Shown: positions 1 through 7,571 of the stretch, piece after piece
Layout: each line of letters opens with the position of its first letter
How positions within the stretch are numbered: position 1 is the first letter of the stretch
DNA from: Erysipelotrichaceae bacterium
GTDB taxonomy: Bacteria; Bacillota_I; Bacilli_A; Erysipelotrichales; Erysipelotrichaceae
Assembly (NCBI GenBank): GCA_017620435.1
Contig: JAFZQL010000059.1
Span: 1 to 17,304 of the forward strand
Length of the DNA stretch: 17,304 nucleotides
Direction of reading: 5' to 3'
The notes under the pieces: model-generated
The model's input: the letters and a program-made list of their open reading frames with translations, nothing else
Database searches by the model: none
What the model was told of the DNA's origin: nothing
Position numbers and translations under genes: made by a program

Positions 1-393
1 AGCCTTGATACCCAGCTGTTTTTCCAGATATTTCCGATACAGTCTATGAGCTGTCTGTCCGTTGACAAAGATCCTGCTGATCGAAGTTTCATCGATCAGT
101 TTTTTGATATCGTTGGTTCTGACGTTTCGGATACTGCTGTCGGCAGAACCCGTGATCTCACAGGATGAAACGACATCCCATAAGGCGATACGGTTTCTCA
201 GCAGCATCTCTTTCTTTTCTTCGATCGTTTCCGGAACCTTTTCATCATAAATCGAAGCAGTCACTTTCCAGAACCGGTTCTGCGGATGGCCGTAGAAGAA
301 TCCCGTTTCTCTTGACTTGACCGAAGGAAAAGATCCCAGGATCAGGATCTTTGAATGCTTATTATAGACGGGATCTATCTGATGGTATTCCAT
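1..393 (-). CDS. DNA-deoxyinosine (hypoxanthine)/uracil-DNA glycosylase family protein, C-terminus cut by window edge
   Basis: The 131 visible residues, starting at ATG 393-391, resemble the hypoxanthine-DNA glycosylase branch of the uracil-DNA glycosylase superfamily. Such enzymes remove deaminated bases, starting base excision repair. Seen: an early beta strand followed by the signature GSFPS (about residues 21-25), then GFFYGHPQNRFW (about 32-43), which in this family forms the active-site and base-binding pocket. Near the end, the segment IFVNGQTAH resembles the second conserved strand/loop. The family is usually about 160-175 residues, so some 30-40 residues lie beyond base 1. The start overlaps the stop of the upstream permease by one base (TAATG), so translation is probably coupled. 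The family call is sound; exact base specificity is inference. Confidence 0.85.
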   Translation of the reverse strand, partial: MEYHQIDPVYNKHSKILILGSFPSVKSRETGFFYGHPQNRFWKVTASIYDEKVPETIEEKKEMLLRNRIALWDVVSSCEITGSADSSIRNVRTNDIKKLIDETSISRIFVNGQTAHRLYRKYLEKQLGIKA

Positions 394-1448
394 TACTGCG
401 CCTGTTTTTTCTCCCTCATCCGGAAGAAGGATAAAGCCAGCGGGAATCCGAACATGCCTACCGCAGAGAACATCTTGGCACCGACGATCATGGAGATCAG
501 CGTAGCCAGAGGATGCAGATCCAGACTGGTTCCTACCATCTTCGGTTCAATGATGTTACGGATCACGGTAATGATGATGTAGAGTACCAGCAGTTCGATA
601 CCTAAACCGAGCTTGCCCATGATCAGACAGCTCACTCCCCAAGGGATCAGCACCGTTCCGACACCAAGCACCGGAAGGATATCCAGGAAAGAGATGAGGA
701 AAGACCACATGCCGCTATTGGAGATACGGAAGATCGACAGACCGATGAACAGTTCTACAAAGGTGATGCCCATGATCGCGGCGTAGGAGCCGAAGATTTT
801 CAGCAGAATGTTTTCAAAGAAATCCTTAATCTCATAAAAGACATTCAAAGCCTTTTCAGGCAGGGATGCGGTAAACCAGTCGGAGATATTCTCGTAGTCG
901 AACACCATGTAGAAAGAGGTCGTGATCGCCACCAGGATCGATACCAGAGCCTGCGGAACATTGGTGATGATTGAAGTTGTCGCTTTCGCCATTCCCGATA
1001 CGAGAGATGACAGGATGGACTTGATGGAATCGAAAATGCCGTCGGTCATATTCTTCAGCAGTTCCCGGATGTTTCCGGGAAGCTGATAGGCGGCGCCGTA
1101 TATGGTCTCTTCCATCGAAGAGATGTACGGTTCTAACGTATTCGTATAAAAGTCAGGAAGCGTCTTAATGAAATCGGCAAGCTTGCTGATGCCAAGGGAT
1201 ATGATGAGAATAATGATCAGCAGGACAAGCAGATAGATGACCGTCAGGGTGATGCCTCTGTGCAGCTTTTTATCGTTCTTAAAGAATCTCTTGTTGGCAT
1301 TGACAGCCGCATAGGCAAAAAGAAAACCCATGATAAAAGGAAGCAGCAGTCCCAGCAGATAATTCACGCTGAAATAGATGATGCCGAAGATGACTGCTAT
1401 GTAGAGAACATTGATGATCAGTTCTTTCTTTTTTTCCATACTGTTCAT
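393..1448 (-). CDS. AI-2E family / YtvI-like multi-pass membrane permease
   Basis: This is a 351-residue integral membrane protein of the AI-2E (PerM/YtvI) family. Hydrophobic segments lie at about 11-33, 34-50, 66-88, 160-183, 221-242, 247-275, 283-298 and 315-341. A long amphipathic stretch lies between the third and fourth, as is usual for the family. The motifs DILPVLGVGTVLIPWG (256-271) and RNIIEPKMVG (297-306), followed by LHPLATL, are diagnostic. The best match in style is YtvI, a sporulation membrane protein of Bacillus, but no role or substrate can be read from the sequence. The start at 1448 has no Shine-Dalgarno; a TAGAAT box ends 6 bases upstream, suggesting a leaderless transcript. 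The fourth codon is a second ATG and could be used instead. The glycosylase gene follows with a 1-base overlap. Confidence 0.88.
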   Translation of the reverse strand: MNSMEKKKELIINVLYIAVIFGIIYFSVNYLLGLLLPFIMGFLFAYAAVNANKRFFKNDKKLHRGITLTVIYLLVLLIIILIISLGISKLADFIKTLPDFYTNTLEPYISSMEETIYGAAYQLPGNIRELLKNMTDGIFDSIKSILSSLVSGMAKATTSIITNVPQALVSILVAITTSFYMVFDYENISDWFTASLPEKALNVFYEIKDFFENILLKIFGSYAAIMGITFVELFIGLSIFRISNSGMWSFLISFLDILPVLGVGTVLIPWGVSCLIMGKLGLGIELLVLYIIITVIRNIIEPKMVGTSLDLHPLATLISMIVGAKMFSAVGMFGFPLALSFFRMREKKQAQ

Positions 1449-1460
1449 AACTCTATTCTA
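1449..1460 (-). promoter_or_regulatory. Putative leaderless promoter of the AI-2E family gene
   Basis: Read on the minus strand, TAGAAT (1460-1455) is followed by AGAGTT and then the ATG. The expected transcription start, about 7 bases after the -10 box, falls on or next to the A of the start codon. No convincing -35 box is seen. The same spacing recurs at other gene starts here, which is the main support. Confidence 0.45.
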
Positions 1461-1491
1461 ATCTAAAAGCGATGAAAAAAGTAGCATTACG

Positions 1492-1878
1492 CTACTCTGT
1501 CTCGCCCCATGCAGGAATGATCTTTCCTCTTTTCAACAGGACCGATTTCTGATAGTCGGTACAGTTCAGGAAACGGAGTATCTCCTCGCATTCGTCATCA
1601 TTCACGCCTACCAGCGCCTTTACTTCGAAACGCTTATTGATGATATCGGCACAAAGAACGATCGCATCGACTCTCTTGCCCTGCGGTGTCTTAAAGACTT
1701 CCATCGGCGTTTCACTGTCGCTGTTTAAGGTTTTGACATAGCCAAAATCGCAGGGATAGTTCAAAGAAGGATACATCTTGTGAACGCTGCCCTTTTTGTT
1801 TGTCAACTTAAAATCGCCGGAAGAATACAATGTATCTACCTTCTGCCAGAAATAAGCATTGTTTTCAAACTCTTTCAT
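1492..1878 (-). CDS. Inorganic pyrophosphatase-like protein, probably degenerate
   Basis: This small soluble protein of 128 residues resembles part of family I inorganic pyrophosphatases. The segment YPSLNYPCDFGYVK (about 36-49) matches the family's YP-x-NYGYI strand. A following strand, VDAIVL (about 70-75), sits where the DxDPxD signature belongs. Only the last Asp of that signature is present: the preceding residues are QGKRV, so two metal-binding Asp are missing. The later DEaxxDxK region is also not recognisable. Family I enzymes are usually 160-180 residues, so this one is short. It may bind phosphate compounds without hydrolysing pyrophosphate, or do something else. The start has a GAGG ribosome site about 10 bases upstream and an extended -10 box at 1912-1904. 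It is transcribed towards the permease gene, 43 bases away. Confidence 0.5.
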   Translation of the reverse strand: MKEFENNAYFWQKVDTLYSSGDFKLTNKKGSVHKMYPSLNYPCDFGYVKTLNSDSETPMEVFKTPQGKRVDAIVLCADIINKRFEVKALVGVNDDECEEILRFLNCTDYQKSVLLKRGKIIPAWGETE

Positions 1879-1903
1879 AACTCAGCTACCTCAAAACATA
1901 ACT

Positions 1904-1912
1904 AATATAACA
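1904..1912 (-). promoter_or_regulatory. Extended -10 promoter of the pyrophosphatase-like gene
   Basis: On the minus strand TG-T-TATATT (1912-1904) is a perfect extended -10 pattern. The predicted start near 1897 gives a leader of about 19 bases that carries the GAGG ribosome site. This one is a conventional leadered start, unlike several others in the window. Confidence 0.5.
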
Positions 1913-1927
1913 TAATAAAAGAGTATT

Positions 1928-1957
1928 GTAAATATTTTCAGATATGAAAATTTTTAC
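1928..1957 (-). terminator. AT-rich hairpin at the end of the exonuclease gene
   Basis: Two 13-base arms (1928-1940 and 1945-1957) pair at 12 of 13 positions around the loop GATA. The exonuclease stop codon (1956-1954) lies inside the arm. The stem is very AT-rich, and the minus-strand sequence after it holds only a short T run (CTTTTATT), so termination strength is uncertain. Confidence 0.4.
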
Positions 1958-2508
1958 ATGTTTGTTTTGAGACAGATTCCTGTCTTCTGTAAGAAGTCTT
2001 CAACTTCATAGCACCTGTAGGCTTCCATGGCCTTAAGCAGGATCATCAGACAGGCAAAGGAATCCGACTTGGCGTTGTGATGGGAAAGATCGACATTCAG
2101 GTATTCAGCTACCGTATTCAGACGGTGATTGTACAGTTCCGGGTAGACTCTTCTCGAGATGGATACGGTGTCCAGAAAATCGAACGGAATGTGATCCAGA
2201 CCGTAGACGTCGCATACCGCATTGAGTACGCCCACATCAAATAAAGCGTTGTGCGCGACAACGATGCTTCCTTCCAGGATCTGACAGAGTTCTTCGTAGT
2301 AATAGACGAATTCCTGTTCATTCTCGACATCTTCCGGATAGATGCCGTGGATATGCGTGTTGGTGAAATAGTTGTAGCGGTAATGGGGCTTGAAATACCA
2401 TTCGAAGTTGTCCAGTATTTCCCCTTCTTCATAGATGGCGATGCCTAAAGAACAGGCAGAAGCGCTGCCGGCATTGGCTGTTTCAAAATCGATGGCTGTA
2501 ACTCTCAT
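1954..2508 (-). CDS. DEDDh 3'-5' exonuclease, DNA polymerase III epsilon-like
   Basis: The 184-residue protein is a stand-alone DnaQ-superfamily exonuclease. All signature residues are visible: D7 and E9 in AIDFET (ExoI), D91 in AHNALFD (ExoII), and H144 with D149 in HHNAKSD (ExoIII), the DEDDh type. Two metal ions bound by these acids cleave the 3' end of DNA or RNA. No BRCT, helicase or polymerase domain is attached, so it is not PolC or DinG. Its role is probably DNA repair or nucleic-acid trimming (inference). Its ATG overlaps the TGA of the upstream membrane-protein gene (ATGA), so the two are translationally coupled. The C-terminal 30 residues look like a small helical tail. Confidence 0.88.
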   Translation of the reverse strand: MRVTAIDFETANAGSASACSLGIAIYEEGEILDNFEWYFKPHYRYNYFTNTHIHGIYPEDVENEQEFVYYYEELCQILEGSIVVAHNALFDVGVLNAVCDVYGLDHIPFDFLDTVSISRRVYPELYNHRLNTVAEYLNVDLSHHNAKSDSFACLMILLKAMEAYRCYEVEDFLQKTGICLKTNM

Positions 2509-2942
2509 CTGTTTCCTTTCAGATGTTTCTCTTTCAGAAAACGGTTCATGGAGCTCTCGAACAGCGTCTTGGAGAAAGCCTCCAGTCTTTCCGTTGTACC
2601 GTCCTTCAGTTCAATATACAGATAATCCCTTGTACCCCACTTGTAGTACCAGGAAGCAACATCTTCATAGTAGATCAGAAAACAGTTCTTCTTATCCGCC
2701 CGGTTATATAAAACAAGATAATCCTGATAGAACTCGATCATTACGACTCTTGGCATGTAGGCCATGGCAAGGATGGCTGTTACGATCATCATGATTCCAT
2801 AGAGATTCGGGATCTTAAACAGAAAAGAAAGAAAACCAAGCAGCATCAGAAACAGGAATATGATGTTGGGTTTGGCATCGATACGGCTGATCAGCAGGTC
2901 ATCCGCAGGGAGATTGTAGGTTTTCAGTTCTTTTGATTTCAT
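2505..2942 (-). CDS. Small membrane protein, PH-domain-like C-terminus, unknown function
   Basis: I do not recognise a named family. The 145 residues have a short soluble N-terminus, two closely spaced membrane segments (about 27-43 and 47-63), then a soluble part rich in aromatic residues and alternating beta pattern (about 68-125). The part YQDYLVLYNRADKKNCFLIYYEDV resembles bacterial PH/YcxB-like domains in layout. It ends in a basic helix. The likely topology is a membrane-anchored cytoplasmic domain. It overlaps the exonuclease gene by 4 bases (ATGA), the only hint about its job. The start has no Shine-Dalgarno and follows an extended -10 box by 6 bases. Confidence 0.7.
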   Translation of the reverse strand: MKSKELKTYNLPADDLLISRIDAKPNIIFLFLMLLGFLSFLFKIPNLYGIMMIVTAILAMAYMPRVVMIEFYQDYLVLYNRADKKNCFLIYYEDVASWYYKWGTRDYLYIELKDGTTERLEAFSKTLFESSMNRFLKEKHLKGNR

Positions 2943-2979
2943 AACTTTAGTATAGCATGTATATGTTATGATTATAGAT
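2943..2979. promoter_or_regulatory. Back-to-back leaderless promoters between the membrane-protein gene and tgt
   Basis: The whole 37-bp gap between two divergent ATGs is filled by two extended -10 boxes. On the minus strand TG-C-TATACT (2957-2949) is followed by AAAGTT and ATG at 2942. On the plus strand TG-T-TATGAT (2964-2972) is followed by 7 bases and ATG at 2980. Expected RNA starts fall at or beside the start codons, and neither gene has a Shine-Dalgarno. The two -10 hexamers are only 12 bp apart, so polymerase could occupy only one side at a time. Confidence 0.55.
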
Positions 2980-4113
2980 ATGAAAAACCCCGGGTTTTCT
3001 TATGAACTGATCCATCAGGACAAGGGCTGTAAGGCCCGTTTAGGAAAGCTTCACATTTTCGGTAAAACGGTGGAAACGCCGGTTTTTATGCCTGTAGGAA
3101 CGCAGGCAACCGTGAAGTTCCTGTCATCCGATGATATCGAGGCGATCGGCGCTTCGATCATCCTGGGGAACACCTACCATCTCTGGCTCAGGCCGGGTCC
3201 CGAGACGCTGATCAAGGCCGGAGGGATCCATTCGTTTATGAACTACGACGGTCCGATCCTGACCGACAGCGGCGGTTTCCAGGTTTTTTCTCTGGCGGAT
3301 TCCAGGAAGATCAAGGAGGAAGGCGTTTCTTTCAAGTCCCATCTGGACGGAAGCAGACTTTTCATGTCGCCGGAAGACTCCATTCATATCCAGGAAGCCA
3401 TCGGTTCGGATATCGCGATCTCGTTCGATGAGTGTATCCCGTATCCAAGCACATACGAATACGCGAAAGATTCCGTCGATCGGACACTGAGATGGGCAAA
3501 ACGCGGACAGGATGCCCATACGAGAAAGAACCAGGCGCTGTTTGGCGTGGTTCAGGGTTCGGAGTATCCCGATTTAAGAAAGTACTGTGCCGAAAAGCTG
3601 GTGGCGATGGATTTCGACGGCTATTCGATCGGAGGAACTTCGGTGGGAGAATCGAAAGAGACGCACTATAAGATGCTGGATGATACCCTGCCGTATCTGC
3701 CGGAAGACAAGCCGCGTTACGAAATGGGCATCGGAGCGATCAACGATATCCTGGAAGCTGTGGAAAGAGGTGTCGACATGTTCGACTGCGTACTGCCTAC
3801 CAGGATCGCCAGACATGGAACACTCATGACTTCCCAGGGAAGGATCAATATCAAGAAAAACATCTACAAGGACGACTTCACTCCGCTGGATCCGGAATGC
3901 GACTGCGAATGCTGCCGGAACTACACCAAAGCCTATCTGAACCACCTGTTCAGAAATGAGGAAGGGCTGGGAAACAGACTGATGTCGATCCATAACCTGC
4001 GTTTTCTGCTGCGTCTGATGGAAGGCATCCGGGAAGCAATCGCGGAAGACAGATTCATGGAATACAAAGAAGAAATACTCGGCCGTTACGGTTTTGATGA
4101 GAGAGGTTTCTGA
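2980..4113 (+). CDS. tgt: tRNA-guanine(34) transglycosylase (queuosine pathway)
   Basis: The enzyme exchanges guanine 34 in GUN anticodons for preQ1. With the start at 2980 it has 377 residues, the usual bacterial length. Seen: LTDSGGFQVFSL with the catalytic-base Asp at 96, the nucleophile Asp269 in MFDCVLPTRIARHGT, and the zinc site C307-x-C309-x2-C312 with His338. VQGSEY and GYSIGGTSVGE are the substrate-binding loops. I chose ATG 2980 over ATG 2968. It places the conserved YE at the same distance from the start as in Bacillus Tgt, and 2968 lies inside the predicted -10 box. Its stop shares one base with the queA start (TGATG). It is the first gene of the tgt-queA-phosphatase-queH operon. 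Confidence 0.96.
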   Translation: MKNPGFSYELIHQDKGCKARLGKLHIFGKTVETPVFMPVGTQATVKFLSSDDIEAIGASIILGNTYHLWLRPGPETLIKAGGIHSFMNYDGPILTDSGGFQVFSLADSRKIKEEGVSFKSHLDGSRLFMSPEDSIHIQEAIGSDIAISFDECIPYPSTYEYAKDSVDRTLRWAKRGQDAHTRKNQALFGVVQGSEYPDLRKYCAEKLVAMDFDGYSIGGTSVGESKETHYKMLDDTLPYLPEDKPRYEMGIGAINDILEAVERGVDMFDCVLPTRIARHGTLMTSQGRINIKKNIYKDDFTPLDPECDCECCRNYTKAYLNHLFRNEEGLGNRLMSIHNLRFLLRLMEGIREAIAEDRFMEYKEEILGRYGFDERGF

Positions 4114-5138
4114 TGAAACTCAGCGATTTTGATTTTGAACTGCCGGAAGAGCTGATTGCCCAGCATCCTACAGAAAAAAGAGATAATTCAAGACTTCTGG
4201 TCCTGCACAAGAATACCGGAGAGATCGAACACAGACATTTCTACGACATTATCGACTACCTGAAGCCGGGAGATGTTCTGGTACGCAACAATTCCAAGGT
4301 CATCCCTGCCCGTCTCTACGGAACAAAGAAAGATACGGGAGCCAGGGTCGAAGTTCTGATCCTGAAAATCGAAGGCGATATCTGCGAATGTCTGTGCGGC
4401 AACGCCAAGGCGATCAAGACCGGAACGATCATCGAATTCTCCGACAAACTCTATGGAGAATGTATCGAAAGAAAAGAAGAAGGCATCCGCATTTTCCATA
4501 TGCACTGCCAGGGAATCTTCCTGGAAGTACTCAACGAGATCGGTCTGATGCCTACGCCTCCCTACATCCATGAAAAACTGAAGGACAAGGACCGCTACAA
4601 CAACGTCTATGCCCGGATCGACGGCTCAGCCGCCTGCCCTACCGCAGGATTGCATTTTACGGAAGAGCTGACAGATAGGATCAAGGAAAAAGGCGTCGAA
4701 GTCCTGGATGTCACTCTGCATGTCGGACTGGGTACATTCAAGCCGGTCAAGGAAGACAACATCGAAGACCACGTGATGCATTCAGAACACTACTCCATGT
4801 CCGCAGAAACGGCAGAAAGACTGAATCTGGCGAAGAAGGAAGGAAGAAGGATCATCGCCGTCGGAACGACTTCAACCAGGACCCTGGAAACCATCATGAA
4901 TCGTTTCGGCGAGTTCCGGGAGTGCTCGGGAGATACCGCCATCTTCATCTATCCGCCCTATGAATTCAAGGCCATAGACTGTCAGATCACCAATTTCCAT
5001 CTGCCGAAGTCCACGCTGATCATGATGATCGCGGCAGAATGTACCAGAGAAATGATCCTGAACGCCTATAAAGTCGCCGTAGAAAACAAATACCGTTTCT
5101 TCTCCTTTGGAGATTCCATGTTTATCGACAACGAATAA
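4113..5138 (+). CDS. queA: S-adenosylmethionine:tRNA ribosyltransferase-isomerase
   Basis: QueA transfers and isomerises the ribosyl group of SAM onto preQ1-tRNA to give epoxyqueuosine. The 341-residue length is normal. Recognisable family segments are LPEELIAQHP near the N-terminus, GDVLVRNNSKVIPARLYG (about 52-69), MPTPPYIH, SAACPTAGLHFT (about 172-183), TLHVGLGTFKPV (about 201-212) and NFHLPKSTLIMM near the C-terminus. AGAGG sits 8 bases before the ATG, inside the end of tgt. The next gene starts 21 bases after the stop without an obvious terminator, so transcription probably continues. Confidence 0.96.
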   Translation: MKLSDFDFELPEELIAQHPTEKRDNSRLLVLHKNTGEIEHRHFYDIIDYLKPGDVLVRNNSKVIPARLYGTKKDTGARVEVLILKIEGDICECLCGNAKAIKTGTIIEFSDKLYGECIERKEEGIRIFHMHCQGIFLEVLNEIGLMPTPPYIHEKLKDKDRYNNVYARIDGSAACPTAGLHFTEELTDRIKEKGVEVLDVTLHVGLGTFKPVKEDNIEDHVMHSEHYSMSAETAERLNLAKKEGRRIIAVGTTSTRTLETIMNRFGEFRECSGDTAIFIYPPYEFKAIDCQITNFHLPKSTLIMMIAAECTREMILNAYKVAVENKYRFFSFGDSMFIDNE

Positions 5139-5159
5139 AACATCAGCAAGGCAACACAT

Positions 5160-7571
5160 ATGAAATCACTGATCATCATCGCAATCATACCCGTTATCGT
5201 CAGCCTCGTACTGCATTCTCTTTTCCAGAGTAAAAAGATGCAGTCCCTTTCCTATAGGAAGAAACAGGTGATCGCCGGTATCGTTTTCGGCATCATCGCC
5301 ATCTGTTCTACCGAGTTCGGCGTTCCGTTCAACGGTGCCATCATCAACGTCAGAGATGCCGCTCCGCTTTGTGCAGCCCTGATCTTTGGTGCTCCTGCCG
5401 GTCTGATCGCCGGATTCATCGGCGGCATCGAAAGATGGTTCTGCGTCTACTGGGGCGGAGGCTACTATACCAGACTCGCCTGTTCCATTTCAACCTGTCT
5501 TACCGGCATTATCGGCGCTTTCCTGAAGAGGAATCTATTCGACGACAGGATCCCTGACTGGAGCCACGGCTTCATCATTGGCGTCATCTGCGAAGTCATC
5601 CACATGCTGATGATCTTCTTTACGAACATGACCGACGTCAAAACAGCTTTCCAGTATGTGGAAGCCTGTTCCGTGCCGATGATCTTTCTCAATGCGATCG
5701 CCGTTTCCTTTACCGTATTCCTGATCGAAAGCGTAAATTCTGAATCCCGGACCTGGGAAAAGCAGCAGACGCTTTCCCTGCAGTTCCAGAAGATCCTGAT
5801 CTATATCGTTCTGATCGGTTTTATTACCAGTACCGTTTTTACTCTGGTGCTGCAGAACGAGATATCGGAGAAAGAAACGGATGAGCTGCTTAGAATGAAC
5901 ATCCTTGATGCGGTGGCGGATGTCAAATCCCAGTCCGATGAAACGCTCTTAAGCATCAACAGGGTCGTCGTGGACGAGATCAGTCTTTTCCCTGATTCCG
6001 ATCTGAAAGAGATGAAGAAACGCTTCAACGTTTCCGAAATCGACATCATCGATGAGAACGGAATCATAACCGCTTCCAGTGAAGAAGAAAACATCGGCTT
6101 CGACATGGCTTCCGGAGAGCAGTCCAAGGAATTCCTCTGCCTGCTGGAAGGAACAGAATACTATGTTCAGGAATACCAGCCTATGGCCAAAGACAGAAGC
6201 ATCATGCACAAGTATTCCGGTATTGCGATCGACAGCGGATTTGTCCAGGTCGCCTACGGGGAAAAGGAATTCCGGGAAGATCTCAGCGAAAGACTGAAAA
6301 ATGTCGCCATCTACCGTCATATCGGCGAAGGCGGAAACATCCTGATTTTCGACAGTGAAGGAAATGTCGTTTCCAACTCCCTGAACAACACGGATGTCGA
6401 AAACGGAGAATACCGGGTCGAACTGGATCCCAACGGAACCGAAGAATACACCGTTTACCGGGCCAGGATCAACGATGAAGACTACTATTACATGTTTACC
6501 AGTACGGAAGGTTTCAAGATCTATGCGACCCTTCCGGCAATCGAAGCGGATTTTTCCAAAAAACTTTCCATCTATCTGAACCTGTTCCTGGAATCCTCTA
6601 TCTTCGGTGCGCTATTCGTAGCGATCTATTTCATCATCAAGCTTCTGATCGTCAACAACATTCAGAAGATCAACGATACGCTGGCAGAGATCACGGCAGG
6701 AAATCTGGACAACGAAATCAATATCCGGATCAACAAGGAATTCAGTTCTCTCTCCGACGGCATCAATACGACGGTCGCCTCCCTGAAGCACTTCATCGCC
6801 GAAGCGAATCAGAGAATCGACAACGAACTAAAGTACGCCGGACAGATACAGTCTTCTGCCCTGCCTTCCATCTTCCCGGACAGAGAAGAATACGAGATCT
6901 ATGCACTGATGGATCCGGCCAAGGAAGTCGGCGGAGACTTCTACGATTTCTATCAGATCAGGCATCATATTCTGGTCTTTCTGGTTGCGGATGTGGCGGG
7001 AAAAGGAATCCCTGCCTCGCTGTTCATGATGAGGGCCAAGACCATCCTCAAGACCTATGCCGAAAACAACATCTCTCTTTCCGATATCTTTACCAACGCC
7101 AACTACCAGCTGTGCGAAGGAAACGATGCCGACATGTTCGTGACTGCCTGGATGGCATTCCTGAACCTTAATACCGGTGAGATGAAGTATGTGAATGCCG
7201 GACATAACAGACCGCTGATCAGAAGAAAGGACGGCAGCTTCGAATATCTCCAAGGTCCTGCGGGATTCGTTCTTGGAGGCATCGAAGGAATCGTCTACAA
7301 GGAACAGTCGACCGTGCTTCAGCCGGGTGATGAGCTCTTCCTGTATACCGACGGCGTTACCGAAGCAACCAATACTGATCATGAGCTTTACGGCGACGAC
7401 AGACTGAAAGAATGCGCCAACAGATGCATCGGCCTGAACGCCAGAGATCTGTGCAACAGGATCAAGGAAGAAGTCGATGCCTTCTATGAAGGAAACGAAC
7501 AGTTCGACGACATTACCGAGCTGTCGATGCAGTTCAAGAAGCTGCATGTCAAAGAATCCAATCAGCAATGA
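5160..7571 (+). CDS. Membrane sensor phosphatase: LytS-type 5TM domain, extracellular sensor, HAMP, SpoIIE/RsbU PP2C
   Basis: This 803-residue protein looks like a complete input-to-output signalling protein. Residues 1-190 hold the 5TM-5TMR LytS-type membrane module, with the conserved INVRDAAPL (62-70) and IFGAPAGLIAGFIGGIERW (75-93). A further membrane segment (about 211-231) leads to an extracellular sensor of about 230 residues (dCache-like by layout, inference). A last membrane segment (470-497) and a HAMP-like linker (about 497-545) follow. The cytoplasmic PP2C domain (about 575-793) keeps its metal ligands: D593 in GGDFYDF, D611 in VADVAGKG, D731 in LYTDGVTEA and D783/D784 in DDITEL. 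Such phosphatases usually dephosphorylate an STAS anti-anti-sigma protein; no such partner or anti-sigma kinase is in this window. It lies 21 bases after queA and overlaps queH by 4 bases. Confidence 0.9.
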   Translation: MKSLIIIAIIPVIVSLVLHSLFQSKKMQSLSYRKKQVIAGIVFGIIAICSTEFGVPFNGAIINVRDAAPLCAALIFGAPAGLIAGFIGGIERWFCVYWGGGYYTRLACSISTCLTGIIGAFLKRNLFDDRIPDWSHGFIIGVICEVIHMLMIFFTNMTDVKTAFQYVEACSVPMIFLNAIAVSFTVFLIESVNSESRTWEKQQTLSLQFQKILIYIVLIGFITSTVFTLVLQNEISEKETDELLRMNILDAVADVKSQSDETLLSINRVVVDEISLFPDSDLKEMKKRFNVSEIDIIDENGIITASSEEENIGFDMASGEQSKEFLCLLEGTEYYVQEYQPMAKDRSIMHKYSGIAIDSGFVQVAYGEKEFREDLSERLKNVAIYRHIGEGGNILIFDSEGNVVSNSLNNTDVENGEYRVELDPNGTEEYTVYRARINDEDYYYMFTSTEGFKIYATLPAIEADFSKKLSIYLNLFLESSIFGALFVAIYFIIKLLIVNNIQKINDTLAEITAGNLDNEINIRINKEFSSLSDGINTTVASLKHFIAEANQRIDNELKYAGQIQSSALPSIFPDREEYEIYALMDPAKEVGGDFYDFYQIRHHILVFLVADVAGKGIPASLFMMRAKTILKTYAENNISLSDIFTNANYQLCEGNDADMFVTAWMAFLNLNTGEMKYVNAGHNRPLIRRKDGSFEYLQGPAGFVLGGIEGIVYKEQSTVLQPGDELFLYTDGVTEATNTDHELYGDDRLKECANRCIGLNARDLCNRIKEEVDAFYEGNEQFDDITELSMQFKKLHVKESNQQ

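Noticed and set aside
2968..2979. Upstream ATG of tgt (four extra residues)
   Set aside because: It lies within the predicted -10 box, and start 2980 matches the N-terminal length of Bacillus Tgt. Not fully excluded, since this ATG is also preceded by GTT.
2943..2980. preQ1 riboswitch before the queuosine operon
   Set aside because: The gap is only 37 bases and filled by promoters. No room for an aptamer.
6828..7568. 246-residue open frame antisense to the phosphatase gene
   Set aside because: It is a shadow of the PP2C coding frame, with no ribosome site and no recognisable domain. The plus-strand frame has clear motifs.
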